Numbered from the stretch's first letter, positions 35,018 through 48,012 are shown. The stretch is DNA of 64,000 nt from Melastoma dodecandrum (GCA_029817715.1 JARUPY010000365.1:588001-652000); one strand, 5' to 3'. Made by a program: numbers and translations. The notes: a model not told the origin generated them from the letters alone.

Positions 35018-35830
35018 ATTTCTGGTGATCAGACATGCAACAGTTTTCCGGATATAGATATGTGGAAGCGAAAATGTTATACTTTTTTTAAAAAAAAAGT
35101 CTTACGTTCTCCTCCCGTCCGACCAAGGCATTAGACCTCGTAGTCACCGCCGCCACCGCACATTTCTTGACATCCGGCCCCCGACTACTCCACCTCCTTC
35201 AACGGTATGTATGTTCCTAAGGCACCACTTATTCCATCATCAAAAAGACCACCACGATAAAATACCTAGATCCAACCAATGGCCGACACAGTAATTACTG
35301 TAACGAACCAAGCCGCTTACTACGAACAAACAGTTAGGGTTTCCAAACCACCTACACAAAAATTCAAAAAATATATATAGCGAGGGAGAGAGGGGGACGA
35401 AATCACAGCCGCAGCAAGCATCAACGTATGCATTCATCATTTCAAGGCGTTAATTTCAGCAAGGAAGGGGACGGCGGGGGGACGGCGGGCGGATAGGGGA
35501 AACGGAGAGTTGAATGGTCGGGGGCGTGAGATGGGAAGTTATACCTACTTTCGGGATGGAGATTGTCGCCACTGGAGGGGGAGGGAGGAAAGAATGCGAC
35601 GATTGCAGAGGGGTTCTGTGGATCTGGGGGGGTCTGGGGGGCAGGCAGAAAGGAGAACAGAAGGGGAAGAAAAGGAAGAGTGAAGAAGAAGAAGAGCCGG
35701 TAAAAAGATGGTCGCGAAGGGCGTCGGGGTCTCGGGTTTCCGACTCTCCGGACCGAACGGTCCTTAAAGAAATTAATATCTTATATATTATTTTCATCGA
35801 AGGGCCGAAAGTGGGGTTGAAGGGGTGGCA
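35018..35830 (-). other. ATR3 5' leader region
   Basis: On the minus strand this stretch downstream of the TATA box is rich in C/T (CTTCTTCTTCTTCACTC near 35690), free of a good coding frame, and resembles a spliced 5' UTR. A leader intron before exon 1 is likely but its ends cannot be fixed. Confidence 0.45.
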
Positions 35831-35935
35831 ATTATTTATAGACCGATCCCTCGGCATTTCATTAATGGGCCAAATATTTGGGCTGGTCCAATGGAGGGAC
35901 TATTTGGGCTTTTAGTGTGGGCCAGAATGCATTCA
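35831..35935 (-). promoter_or_regulatory. ATR3 core promoter, copy 3 of shared promoter module
   Basis: Minus-strand TATAAATA box (35832-35840) with upstream GGCCCA and AGCCCA site II-type motifs (about 35872-35925). These motifs are typical of housekeeping plant promoters. The segment is the best preserved relative of 22905-22990 and 29001-29040. Confidence 0.65.
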
Positions 35936-36150
35936 CAAAACCAATGCCATGCTTTTTTTTTTCTTCACTTCAATCGTCGTCTCCATCATCATGCTTTAGG
36001 ACTAAACAACATATATAACACACGACAAATCACATCGTACGATTTCCTTGATAACAAATCGGACATTTTGGTAAAGTGCGAGGAACGGGACGATTCCGGC
36101 ACCAATTAAACCTTTGGCAAAACATCCGAACTGTGTGAAGAAAAAGAATC

Positions 36151-36899
36151 CTAATTCCTTCCTATTGCAGCAAAGGGATCCATGAACTTTAGCCAGTTGA
36201 GTCCCGCCTTTTCTGCCGCGTTCGAGCACGATGATGTCGGATCAGTAGCGCAATTCCCGTGCGGTACTCTCGTGTCTGTGCAGCCGCCCGTCTTCCGACC
36301 ATGGCAGAGGAAGAAGTTCCTCGAACCCAAGTTCATCAACTTCTCGCCCCTGTTGAGACCTGATTGATCGATCGGACACCTGAGTTAGCTCCCCAGGGAT
36401 CGTCAGGAATCATTTCTTTTCAAAATTCATGGGATGACAGGGAGGGGATTAATCGCGGGGGCTTACTTTCTAGGCTGAACTGCGAGTAGTGGAGATCGAA
36501 CAACACCGGATCCTTACCCGGGACCATCGGCCGGCGCCCTTCCTTGACGTACTGCCCAACGGCGGCGGCGATCAAGTCTCCGACGGTCAACTCCGGTCTC
36601 ATCACAACGTGCACGGCTCCTACGCTCCCCTGGATGGTCACGTTGAGGAGCAGCTTCGTGAGCAACCGAGGCTTCTCATCCCTGATCTCCACCCTCTCGC
36701 CCATGCCTCTCCTAATGTCAGGGACAGTCTTCGGCCTCTGAAGACGAGCCGTGTACGCCTCAGGGCTCTCGGCCATGCTTTGGCCATGGAAGGATGAAGC
36801 TTTCCCTGCCATGGATCTTCCCCTGCCGCTACGGCCGCCGGACCTGTCCTCTACAGACCAAGTCCTACGTAGACCGTGACCGCTCTTCGTGTTCGGCAT
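36151..36899 (-). CDS. At4g22758-like protein (DUF7054), intact copy
   Basis: Two exons, 36467-36899 and 36151-36359, join in phase to give 213 residues. The N-terminus is basic and serine-rich (MPNTKSGHGLRRTWSVEDRS) with RLQRPKTVPDI further on. The conserved domain follows from about residue 85: KLLLNVTIQGSVGAVHVVM, TVGDLIAAAVGQYVKEGRRP, FDLHYSQFSLES, then after the intron EKLMNLGSRNFFLC. This ubiquitin-like-looking domain and the NFFLC end define the plant family of uncharacterised At4g22758-like proteins. The molecular function is unknown to me. Two decayed copies lie at 22985-23515 and 29037-29582; this is the only one with an unbroken frame. Confidence 0.85.
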
Positions 36900-39207
36900 G
36901 GCTCTCTAGCTTCCTTAGGGGGGGGGGGGAACAAAAGAAACGAGGGACAGAGTTGGGGGTGTGAGTGGCTAAAACTGTGGGGTGGCGACGGAAACGGAAG
37001 AAAGGGAGGCGGGGGAAGCTGAGGAAGGAGGAGGGACAGAGGCTCTGGAGATGGCTGCAACTGGTAGAGAACATAACCGGAGAGGGGGGGATTCCAGTGG
37101 AAGGAAATGGTTGCTTTCCAATGGAGAAAAATGGAAGTGTGGAGGACCGCGTCTCTGCGTCGTTATTTATACCTGGCCGCCAACTACCAACTTTAGACAC
37201 GAAGGAGAAGGTCGCTGGATTCTTCTCCAGTGGAGTCCGCCACCGGCAGTAGCCCAATGGAGGCCTCACTCACTGGGTGAGCCCAATGGTCCGAACACGT
37301 GGCGGAATTTGAGTGGATGAAGTTGGATCTTCCCCCTTTGGGATTGGGGAGTCACGTGTACGATGTGGTAACCTGTCCGGCGGCTTGTCAGTTTCTGGTT
37401 TTGGTGAATGAATAAAGGGTTAATAACCCCGATAGTAATTCAATGACGATATCATCCCCATTTTTACTCACTCAATTGATATTTTGTTTATTAATGTTAG
37501 ATGTTATAGTGGGTTGGGGGGTAGATTTTTGTGTTGATGGGGTGGTGAGAGTAGTAGGGTGGCAGAAGATATTTCATCTATAACACAAGGGTGGGAGATG
37601 GTGATTACTCCCTCAATGATGCCAATTATGTGCTATCTTATCCCTAGTCCAACACACGTGTACTTTGTCCCCCCCAACCCAAAAAAGAAGATGGATTTTT
37701 TTACCGAAACTTAGAGAACTGGCTTGTGTCAGTCAAGACTATTCATGGGTTTACACTTCTTTTTGTACTTCTTCATATGGTGGGTGTGTTACAAGAGGAT
37801 TACGATCCCTGAATGAATTTACGTATTTCTCTTCTTAATTTTTTCTTTTTAATGGTTGAAGATGACGCACCAACCCATGCGTTTGTGATGGATGATGGAG
37901 GTGTAATCCTTAAGAAATAACATCAATCCCCCAAAACCCACCTCACGCCGACAGCCAATGAAAAGAATTTATGGGTCAGGCGATAATTATTTTAGTACGG
38001 TTGAGGATGTTGGCACTTGATGCTTTTCATGGGATATGTCTCGAGGGGACTCCGATTCGAAGTTCTAATGGCTTCTTAAGAAACCCTAATGCGTGTCCTA
38101 ATTAAGTTGATAAAGAGAAGCAACCGGGAGAAAGAAAGATTCAAATCCAAATCCAAATCCGAGAATACCCCCAAAGAACTCATGAAATAGTCGTATATGT
38201 CCTCTCTGTCTGTGTGTGTGACTGGGGAGAGCCTTCCCGAAGAGATATTCTGTCTTATATGCAGTGTAGTGTGGAGGGGGGTGGTCTCAACTGGAGAAGG
38301 TTGTCATAAGGGGGAGGAGAAAGGGACAACACCACCCTCCACCACTGGAATTATAAAGGCACGCGCGGGGGTTTTGTTTTGATTGAGGTAAGTCATTTGG
38401 AGTCCCCCTCCCCACCCTTTGAAACAAACAATGGCGGCCCCCATCTTTGAGCTGCCGTTTAAACAAACGTGTCTTCTATTAGACTCGTGGAGATATTTCC
38501 TAACTGGGGAGGGGGACATCGAGTTCATATGTTGATAGTTTTGTGAGGATACCACCGGTCGAGAAGCACATTTTTTGCTTGTGACTTGAGGTATTTTCTT
38601 TTACTAGGTAGGAGTGATTGGATTTGGATGGAGAGCATGGAGGAATATAGATGGAAGAAGGATGGAGTTGTCTCTGTGTCCGAAGATGGGGTTTGATTGA
38701 TTGAATAAATTTAAATCATCCCGGTCTCATGTCGTTTGTTTTCTTCTGGTGCTATTGAATGCATCCCCCCCATGCCATGCCTCCCACATTCAGCAGGTCT
38801 TCTTCGTCTTCGGTCGTGCAGAATTCCAATTCAGACACGTATGTTCAAATAAAAAAACGAGTTCTTCATGTTCTTCCGAGAAGAAACACCCCCAACAGGT
38901 AAAATAGTAAGTATATAAAGGAAGTATTTGATTCAGCGGGAAGTATTCCCTCATTACAGTGCGGAAAGATTGCAACAATTCAAAATTTTGGGGTCCCCTC
39001 CAGATAGCAGCAATTCTTCCAGGTAATCAAAATCCTCAATAATTCCGAGCATGTGGGAAATACAACATTTTTGTGAGATTTCCTCGGACTAACTGACTCA
39101 ACAAAGATTGTAAGGGGGGAAACAAACTACTGCAAAAACTGGCTCCTCCTGATGTTACTACAAGAATTGGATGTAATGGAACTACAGCGAACTCCCCCCC
39201 ACCAGGC
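36900..39207. other. Intergenic, DUF7054 gene promoter to TIC100 3' flank
   Basis: The first 350 bp are purine-rich and probably hold the DUF7054 gene leader. The rest is low-complexity, with AT-rich and G-rich patches. No gene, RNA or element was recognised. Confidence 0.55.
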
Positions 39208-42200
39208 TCACTTCTTCCACAGGTAGTCTGGATCCCAATCTGAGGACAGCAACGGGTTTTGCAAAGATAATATCCTGCTTAGCTCGCCGTCAGGGGATTC
39301 GTGCAGCAGAAACGAGTCATAGCCTCGCTCCTCTGCTGCGGGCTCATGTTTTGATGAGGCCGATTGTCGACATGACAACGTCCCTGATAGTGACTGCAGC
39401 CGAGAGGCGCTCCCCATCAAGGGTGTTATCCTTGTGAGGTGTTTGAGGTGCTCCGGCCTAACTGCTCTTAAGCAGCCACTGCCGCGAATGTTAGGCGGGA
39501 AACTAACAGTATCAGGAGCTTGACCATGGCCTCCGAGGGCTTGTCTGGATGACAAAGCAGCAGCAGAGTTCCCGAGGGGTGATTTGCTTCCCTTCCACGA
39601 TAGGAGCGTGCAACCTAGATTCGCAGAAACCTGCACAGGCAACCCAACAGAAACCTTAAGTGAGATAAAAAACAAATGGCAGCACAAAAAATCAGAAAAA
39701 GAAAAGTATATAATATGGCCAAATGTTCCAAAAGCTCATTGCCAATGGCATCCATTTTCCTGTAAAGCAGAGGTTCAAATACGCATCGGACAAGAACATC
39801 GTGTATAGATTATGCATTATTTATGGAGTGCTGTCGCATATCAGATGAAGGAAAAAGGAACAGATGTAGCCAACAGGATGAGAAGAGTGCGATCCTTACA
39901 CACGAGAGTATACGGCACGGTGCAACTGACAAGGTGATGGCAGAAAATGGTGAAGCTCCTTGTTTCCCCTCCTGACCGTTCTGAGATAAGGCAGTGGTGC
40001 CAAAACTTGATGTTCCATCATCTGGTTCATCATCACCGTCGTCATCATCGTCCTCCTCCTCCTCATCAGCTTCTTTTCCCTCTGCTTCCTGTTCTGGTGC
40101 CTTCTTGTTCTCTTTTCCAATTGAAATTTTTGGGATTTCTTCGGCTATATCATTGATCTTTTCTTTCTTGGATAAACCCATTTCAGCCTTCCTCTGCTCT
40201 TCCTTTTCTTCTTGCTTCAACAACTCATCCAACTCCTCAATTGCCTCCTCCAAGCATATTTCTGCATCCATGAGCTTGAGCTCATCATCAATCAACTTCG
40301 CTTTTGTTTCACAGTCTTTCTTCTTATCTTCAGCCCATGTTTTAAGTTTGTCAACTACTGGCTTGTACATATTCTCAACAGATACAACCAGTTTCTTCCA
40401 CAGGCCGGCCTCTGCATCAGTGGCTTCTGTTCCATAAAATTCATCAAAGCCCAGGGGTAGAAACTCAGCCTTTGATGGGTCTACCTCTTCCCCCTCTTTC
40501 AATGGGGGCTGCCAAAATAAGCGCACCCCGTATTTTTCATCTTCTATATAATTTATTATACGCCCTGATGGCAGATGAAGAATCAAGGGAGGTTCTGTAT
40601 ATATCAACTTTGATGGATCATTCGGATCAGGCTCTCGTTCCTTGTTAATCAGTACAAATTCTGGGGTATGATCTGGTCCAGAAAATAACAATCACATCAG
40701 GTTAAGATCACAGCAGTGTAGCTAAAAGATGAAAATCACTCATGGAAAATGGAAAAGAAAGCTGAGTGAGGAACGCATGAGAAAGGAGCTTATGTGATTA
40801 CAGTTCGAAGCTAAAGCAACCAAAATGAAGCTCAACTGATATCCAGTGGGGTATATAAAGCTGACGTCACTTACTTTTAGACCACCAATACTCAAGTTCG
40901 GCAGGCATAGGCAATCTCAAAGGGGCTCTATAGAAAGAATTCAACCACATTCCCCTTTCCTGATCTACTTCTTCGGCATATGTTTTCCAGTAATCCGGTA
41001 CCTGTTGTGAAAGGACACAATTCAACTATCAAACCCCAAAGCACCCTATGTTGAAAGTTTCTCACCCCTCATAATGGAAACACATACTTCATAGAACTGA
41101 TTAATGAAACCAGGTGCCATCCAAACATCTTCTTCCTCGTAGAAATATGGATGTTGAGGATCGCCATATGGTCCCCATGCTTCCCTAACCACTGTGAAAT
41201 GATAAACCAGTTTAATGCATCGTGATTACGTCCAGAGATGAAGAGTGTCTCGATGGCCAACAATGCAACTGGTTAAAATCACGGCTTCCAATTAACATAC
41301 ACAATCAGTAAAATACAAGAAATCATATTAAGAGAAGCTTCAAAACCTGTTTTGACTCATTTGTATTCTGTTAGTCAGTTATCGGTTCACCAGATCTAAC
41401 AAGGCACTTACATCAACACATAATGCAAGAAGACCTCACGTAATATAAATTACAAATGCGCAATTAAAATCTTTTCGTCTTCTAATTTTTACTTCCATTA
41501 AAGACAGGATGGTCGTCATCCCCATCAAAATTAAGAAACAAGTACCTCCTATATACATATAAAAAAAAAGTACCTCCTGTACAGTACTATCAATGAAGGC
41601 AAAGGACCAAATTAAACAAAATGAGGCGACTATAACAATCAAACAGAGACATTTTCACAGAACAAGAGTGACAGCTAAAATTTGGATAAAGTGGAAGCAA
41701 AAGTGCAATAAACTAACAAAAGCTACACAAAGTTAAACCAAAGTCGCAATGCAGATGTTGTCCTATATTTGGCATATATTTTCTATTGTTGCTAGCATGA
41801 CTTGCTACATACTTCCATCAGGTTTCCTAAGAAACATTCTTGCCTTCGCAGCAGCCACATCAGCTATCCCTGAATGTAGCTGAAGACAAAAGTGCATCAG
41901 AATTTATCGAAGAACATCGGAATTTTGTGCCGAGCAACCCAAAATAAAAACAGAACAAGCTGAAAAACTTACCGAACAGACATTCGCATCACACCCATCG
42001 ACATCCTCTCCAACATATTCACCGAAATAGAATCGACCCTGCATATAATTCACCATATACCATTATTTCAACTCAGAAATGGATGTTCTTAAAAGAAGAT
42101 GCATTTGAGAGGCTACGGTGAGATATGGAGAAGATGGGTGCACATGTACACAAACTCGTTCTTGAAGGTATGCACATAGTTAAAAAGAAATAGATCCCTA

Positions 42201-44501
42201 CAAAAAGTAATTATAAGAATAACCTTGGCATAAAAATTTCATTCAAAATACAATATAAATACTATAAAGCACATGAACACATGTCATTAAAAATGACAGG
42301 CATAAAAGATTCTGATTGCAAGGAACTTACAATGAGAACACGCTCATTCACTTCATAAACACCACAACCATGCATTCTTCCCTGCTTCCACTGACCAGCG
42401 TACCTATACCGACCCTTTTCCCTACAATTCAAATTGTGCCACTAAGATCCCATGTGAGTGAGACGTTCTACAGCACAGGATAGTATGTATCAACTGTCGG
42501 GACTCGGGAGACTATATGATGAATCACAAAGAGAAACCATCTTACAGTCCGATGCATAATCTGGATATTCCTAATTCTTGACATTAAAAAAAATGCTTTA
42601 AACTGGTTGATTGAACTTTCTTTTGAGAACAATGAAGCCTTTAGATTATACATAAAAAGAGCTATCTTCATTCAAAACATGTGTTCCTACCCAGTAAACA
42701 GTATAAATGCTACCAACCCTACAAAACGTAAATTTCCTTTTAGATTGTCATCGCTCATCCGATAATCAAACGATGAGATAACAGAAAACTATTTTCATCT
42801 TTAAATTCTATGTGATCCCTCATCCACTGCCCAAATTCCAGACAACAATAGAGTATGGAAAAATATATGATGTGAGACAGTGGAAGAAACAAAAAGCATC
42901 ACATACGGTTTTTTGCCAAATTGTTTTATCCAATCATCCTTCTCATAAAAAGGTATTTCATATCTGCCCTCAGAAAGGAGAACAGTGTCTTCTATGTCCA
43001 TCTCTAGCCATTCCCTATCTTCAGGAGACATGAAATCTCTCGTTATTATCTTCCCTTCAGCACGCATCTTTGCTTCAAGCCTGAGAAGAAGGTTGTTGAT
43101 AATTTAGGAGGATGTTGCAATGATGAGATGATATGCCAGCAAGATTCGGAACCTACTTGGAACCAGGGATGGGTTGGATATCAGGTATATCCACTTCGAC
43201 GACCCCATGTCCTTCTGGATTATTCTGAAGCCATTCACCTTCATATCTGGTAGCAGAGGAGTTTTAGCCAGAGATTGTGCAGCAAAAGTGAACGGCTGGC
43301 TACTTATGCTCACTCCTAAAATTTCACCAATTGCGGAAGCAATTTACACTCACGAGGCTTTTCCCAACTCACTCAGGGACAAGTGTAGGAATTTCTCATG
43401 TTCCAGGTATCCAAGGCAGAAGTGCCCTTTGTGACAAAATCATTCAACTATCAAGTATCATCACCGGGGAGAAAGATTGTGCAAACCTGATGAGCCCCTG
43501 TTCGCCTTCGTAAACACCTTTCCCATGAGCCAGGTCATCCCAAACTGTTCCTTCATACCTGAAATAAGGTAAATTAAGTTATGCTTGGAATCCCTCAGTG
43601 AGGCAGAAAAATGTATGGAGATGCTTCTTCAACTCACTGTACAAGATTCAAATGTCTAGGGAAGGAATTGCAAGCAATCAGGTTGGACTGTCCTGACAAA
43701 ACTATCCTTTTAAAACATCCTAGATACTCCAGTTGCTCTCCGCTCATTTCACATTCGTCAGATAAACATCCACCATAAATGCTCCAAAATGTCAACCAGG
43801 CGAACCATCAAACACGTGGAAAGCGGAAAACCAACTGACCAGCTGCCATCGGGAAAGATATAGCTGACCCATTGGAGGAACTCCTCAATCCTATCCAACT
43901 CTTCTACGACAGCCTTAGGGTTCGAAATGTCATGGTGGTTGTCGGGGATGGGCGGGTAAGGCTTCCGGTAAGGCAGGTAGAACGGGGCGATGGGCGGGTC
44001 CCTACCAGCCGCAACCTCTTCCCTCATGACCTCAATGTCCTCCTCGTCGACCCATGCGGGGTCCCAACCGGGCTTCGTCATCTCGAGCGGGGCATCCGCC
44101 CACAACTCCCTGATGTCCTCCTCGCGCCACTTCTCCGGGTCCTCGGGGAAGTCAAACAGCTCCTCCTGCGACACGTACCCATATTCCTCCTCCTCGTCCC
44201 TCCTCTTCATCCTCTTGCTCTCCAGCACGTACCTGAACCTCTTGACATTCGCCTCCGGGGAGTCGTCGTCTTCGTCCGGGTAATCTTCCCTCCGGTAAAC
44301 GAGCGGCTCCTCGAGCGCGGCCTTCTTCAGTTCCTCGTCCCCATCATCATCCTCGTCGGAGTCGGAATCCTCATCGGAGTCGGAGTCGGAGTCGGAATCG
44401 GACTCCGAGAGGGTCGGGCCAGCCTCCATTTTGGGTTCACCTTCCTGTTTGTCGGCGGCTTGGTCGACGACGGTGGTCGACTCGTCGGTGGCGGTCGACA
44501 T
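39208..44501 (-). CDS. TIC100: TIC100, MORN-repeat subunit of the chloroplast inner-membrane translocon
   Basis: Part of the 1-MDa TIC complex (with TIC20, TIC56, TIC214) for protein import; Arabidopsis loss is embryo-lethal (EMB1211). Eleven exons, high to low: 43840-44501, 43487-43558, 43157-43246, 42907-43080, 42331-42421, 41973-42038, 41813-41879, 41088-41191, 40875-41001, 39900-40672, 39208-39630. All phases agree and give 882 residues, close to the Arabidopsis length. The N-terminus is acidic with an SDSDSDSD run, then PLVYRREDYPDED. MORN-type repeats sit in exons 2-6 (YEGTVWDDLAHGKGVYEG, YAGQWKQGRMHGCGVYE, GRFYFGEYVGED). Next come HTPEFVLINKE, a charged coiled coil, an acidic EEEEDDDDDGDDE stretch and a variable C-terminus. 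The boundary between the last two exons is the least certain. Confidence 0.92.
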
Positions 44502-46296
44502 CGCAGTTCGGATAAGGCGAGGCCTGCGTTGTCAGAGACGAAGAGGTAGGACTGGAGACGAGACGGAGGAAGGGGGAGTGAAGCGAGGCTGACGAGTTTT
44601 GTCTCTTCTGTTCGGCTAAGGTTTTTGTCGGGGACTAATCTTGGGCCTTTATCGGGCCGAAGGTCAGCCTGTTAAAGGAATACCCTCGTGGTTGGGCTTT
44701 CTTAATTTATGGGCCTAATGGGCCGTTTTGGCCGATGCGAGCCCATTAAGCCGGTTCGAATCCAGCGCAAGCAACGAGAGTTAATCTCAATTATTTATTT
44801 TTTTTTTTTTAAAAAGAACCACCGATGAGGGATGGTCGGATCTCGCGGCGCCGGTCGGAGCCGTACAAATACGCATTTTGTGTCTGTTGGATGGGTAAGT
44901 TAGGTCGAGGTCGTATTATATGCGACATGCATATCCGAAACGCATAAATAAAAGGAGACAACTGTTGATGATTGTGTGTGTTTTGATTAGGACTTATTCT
45001 AATAAGATTGGGAGAGATTAGATTAAAGTGATTCCCCCACTCGGAAGCCTCCTAGTTGCTTCTCGCCATTTCTGTCTTCAGGGTTTTCTTTCTACTTCTT
45101 CCTTATAAAGAAAACAAAAACATGGGTATGTCATTATTTTATGTCAGTCCCGAGTTCTTCGATACGGTGCTTCTCTAGCTGTGATCGTCACCCTGACGTC
45201 AGTGCTGAAGTTAGCAACAACAACAAAGAATCAACCCCAAATCCAACAACTAATGAAGTAACGAAGGGCGACCCGTTCTTTCTTTCTTTCTTTCGCCTTC
45301 GGATCCCAACTACCTATCCCTCGGGTGTCATTTGGGCAACGCGTCATCATATGTTGTGAAGAATTCCCCCCTCCCCTCAATCTCACCTACCATAAACACC
45401 CCCAGAAAGAAAAAATAATAATAGAGATTTTAGGTAAGAATTGCGACAGAGTCCCCCATGAACAAGCAAACATTATGGAGGAGGAGGGGATGCAAACAAG
45501 TTTATTTTCACCTACCCACATTTCTGGGATTTCGTTTCTTGTGGGCAGGCCAGAAATCATCTCCATGTACGTACGTCTTCGCCTTCTAAGCAACGAGACC
45601 CCACCTTCGATTAACAAGGATAAATTTTGGACCATATGTTTATACATGGGATATGGGATGAATTTGGGTGTCTTTTGTTTCCTCTCCAACAACCACAACC
45701 ACAACCACAACCACAGCCTTCCAGACGAGAGGGGGGCTGGCTTTCTTTGGTTTGGTTGCTTCATATTTGGAGGAAATTGTTTTTTTTTGTCTCACAAAGA
45801 AAACAATATTTTTTAAGTAAAACGCCTATGCACGTTAAGACATCGCACGCATCTCATCTCCTCACATGTAGTAGGCAAAGAGAAATTTTGTCGGATCAAC
45901 AAGACATTGTCCGTAAGTCTTCTTGTTCAAGACGTGTGTTGGAAGCCCGGGTTCGGAGTTTAGATCTACTCCCCCGAGTTTAGTAGGTGAGATGTGATGA
46001 TTGCATACTTCGTCCCACCAAGGGGGTGAAGGAAGGATCACATGGCTAGAAGCGATCCAAATCGATCAAAATATCACAGACGTCATATCGTTAGTTCTAT
46101 TTTCTCTATGGAGATAGAGGGAGAGATTCCCCGGGGGGGGGGTTGAAAATAATGATAACAATTTGACATTTGTTTTTTTATTTTCCTCCAATGAATTGAC
46201 TACTTTGACACGTTCAATTAATTTAATTACCATCCACGATGATTTTTTTCTTACTGGGATTTATTACAAGTAATGGATTTTCTTTTTGGTAATTAA
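44502..46296. other. TIC100 promoter and intergenic DNA
   Basis: The first 250 bp are the TIC100 promoter. The remainder contains an (AACCAC)n microsatellite at about 45688-45716 and mixed AT-rich DNA. No other gene was found. Confidence 0.6.
44640..44746 (-). promoter_or_regulatory. Cluster of site II (TGGGCY) motifs upstream of TIC100
   Basis: Five or more TGGGCC/TGGGCT words or complements occur within about 110 bp (near 44642, 44692, 44709, 44718 and 44740), 140-245 bp upstream of the TIC100 ATG. Such clusters bind TCP-type factors and are typical of plant genes for organelle biogenesis and housekeeping. Confidence 0.6.
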
Positions 46297-47631
46297 TTAC
46301 TGGCGACGATGATCGGCGGAACTGCTGGAAGGAGGCGGAGATGGAGACGGTGAGGATGAAGGGTTCCATGGGGTCATGTCCATCGGATAACTGCCCAGCA
46401 CACGGAGGAACGACGTGAACTCCTGGACGTCTGCCAGCGCGTTCTGCGCCCGTACCTCGGCCATCGAAGCCTCGAAGTCGACATAGAACATGTACTCGAA
46501 GTGCTTGGCGGTTCCGACGTTGGCGTCGTCCACCAGCCTTATGGGCCTGTTCCTATGAGGCCGCGACTCGATCTTCGTGAGGCTGATGTTGCGGAATGCG
46601 AAAGCCGACAGCACCTTGAAGAGGGCGCTCGTCCCCTTGTCGTGCGCGAACACGATGCTCGTCTTGAAGGGGCGGTCGATCCGCGGTATTACCGGCTCCC
46701 GCGCCAGCATCACGAACCTGGTCACGTTGCCGCTGTCGTCCTGGATCCCGTCCGCGAGGACCTCCAGGCCGTAGAGCTCCGCCGCGCGGGAGCTCGCGAT
46801 CGCCGCGGTGTCCCTGAGGTTGTGGGTGGCGATGTACTCCGCCGCGCCCGCGGTGTCGTCCACCGCCTCGCGCGCAGCCTGAGGGGCGAGCTTCGTGAGG
46901 GTGTGCTCGCACTGCGCGAGGGCCTGGGGGTGGGATATCACCCGGGTGAGGTACTCGGGGCGAGTGCCCGGCAGGGCGAGGAGGCAGTGGTGGACGGGGA
47001 GCTGGACCTCCCCGACGATGTGGAGGCGGTGACGGAGCAGGAGGTCGTAATTCCTGTGGATGGAGCCGCCGAGGGAGTTCTCAACCGGGAGGACAGCTCT
47101 ATCAGCGATCCAGAGCTCGACGGCCTGGAAGGCGACCTCAAACTGGTCGCAAGGGATGGCCTCGCAGTTAGGGAAGGCCTTGCCGGCGGCGGCCTCAGAG
47201 TAAGCTCCGGGGACACCCTGGTAAGCGACACGGACCTTAGAACCATGCATGGGAGCGGGGGAGAGGTCGGTGATGGTGAGGGGCTTGGGCTGGGAGGGGA
47301 CGATGCCGGTCTCCTGGACACCCCCGGGTCCGGTGGGCTTGGGGTCGAGGGGGAGGAGGTGGAGGTCGGCGGCGGCGGAGGAGGAGTGGCCGTTGAGGGA
47401 GGAGGAGGGGGTGTGGTCCTGGTCGAGGGGTAGGGGGAGGGAGAGGGTCTTGCTGGAGAGGATGGCGCAGGAGGTCTGCCAGTCGGAGCGGCTGGTACCG
47501 ATGCCGTAGGGGAAGTAAGGGGAGGTGGAGTCAGATCTGAAGGCGCATTGGGTCCGCCGATGGTTGTGGAACCGGTTAGGGGAAGGGGACTTGAAACTGA
47601 AACTGCCTGTCGGAGCTGACGTGGCCTGCAT
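46297..47631 (-). CDS. ADT: Arogenate/prephenate dehydratase, plastidic
   Basis: Converts L-arogenate to L-phenylalanine, the last step of plastid phenylalanine synthesis. A single intronless frame of 444 residues, as in the ADT3-6 group. Residues 1-125 are Ser/Pro/basic-rich and fit a transit peptide. The dehydratase domain runs from about 132 ([17 protein letters not shown]) to 310 with [17 protein letters not shown] and the catalytic TRF triad at 304-306. The ACT regulatory domain follows (about 322-415) with LTKIESRP. The ESRP region binds phenylalanine for feedback control. A TATATAAA box on the minus strand at 47799-47806 fits transcription of this gene. Coding sequence is very GC-rich, giving long shadow frames on both strands. 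Arabidopsis ADT5 (At5g22630) sits beside TIC100 as here, so ADT5 orthology is likely. Confidence 0.95.
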   Translation of the reverse strand: MQATSAPTGSFSFKSPSPNRFHNHRRTQCAFRSDSTSPYFPYGIGTSRSDWQTSCAILSSKTLSLPLPLDQDHTPSSSLNGHSSSAAADLHLLPLDPKPTGPGGVQETGIVPSQPKPLTITDLSPAPMHGSKVRVAYQGVPGAYSEAAAGKAFPNCEAIPCDQFEVAFQAVELWIADRAVLPVENSLGGSIHRNYDLLLRHRLHIVGEVQLPVHHCLLALPGTRPEYLTRVISHPQALAQCEHTLTKLAPQAAREAVDDTAGAAEYIATHNLRDTAAIASSRAAELYGLEVLADGIQDDSGNVTRFVMLAREPVIPRIDRPFKTSIVFAHDKGTSALFKVLSAFAFRNISLTKIESRPHRNRPIRLVDDANVGTAKHFEYMFYVDFEASMAEVRAQNALADVQEFTSFLRVLGSYPMDMTPWNPSSSPSPSPPPSSSSADHRRQ

Positions 47632-47798
47632 GTTTTCCGTTCCTCGACACCTCGGGAAGATTGGTTAGAATTCTTAAGGTTAGAGCGAGGGGGTTGGGCG
47701 GCGGTGTTAGAGGGACGGTGGGAGGAGTTGGTGGTGGTTAAAAGCTTGTTGTTCGCTTTGGAACGTCAAGCTGAGGAGTTCGTAGGGAAGTGGTGGGG

Positions 47799-47806
47799 TT
47801 TATATA
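47799..47806 (-). promoter_or_regulatory. TATA box of ADT gene
   Basis: TATATAAA on the minus strand, about 170 bp upstream of the ADT start codon. Confidence 0.6.
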
Positions 47807-47990
47807 CCCACGAGGATGAGGCAGGTGTTTTGGGGTTGGTTTGGTCAAATCACCTCCTCCTCACCTACTCCCCCCCCCGGCCCCCTCTCTCTCCCTCTCC
47901 CACCCACTTATGTTGTCATTTTTTTTTATTTAAATTATTTATTAAGCGACTAAACCCACATAAATTTCACATAATAAATAAATAAATAAA

Positions 47991-48012
47991 TTGATCGATC
48001 GATCGATCGATT
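47991..48012. repeat. (GATC)n microsatellite
   Basis: About five tetranucleotide units after an AAAT-type run; ADT upstream region. Confidence 0.8.

Noticed and set aside
36965..37320. Plus-strand ORFs upstream of the DUF7054 gene
   Set aside because: Purine-rich leader sequence giving low-complexity products; no domain or splice support.
43872..44549. 225-codon plus-strand frame opposite TIC100 exon 1
   Set aside because: Antisense shadow of the acidic, GC-rich exon; no recognisable domain.
46501..47433. 310-codon plus-strand frame opposite ADT
   Set aside because: Shadow of the GC-rich ADT coding sequence on the other strand; low-complexity Gly/Val/Glu product with no domain.
47991..48012. 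GATC run considered as a regulatory site
   Set aside because: Simple tetranucleotide microsatellite next to an AAAT run; no evidence of function.
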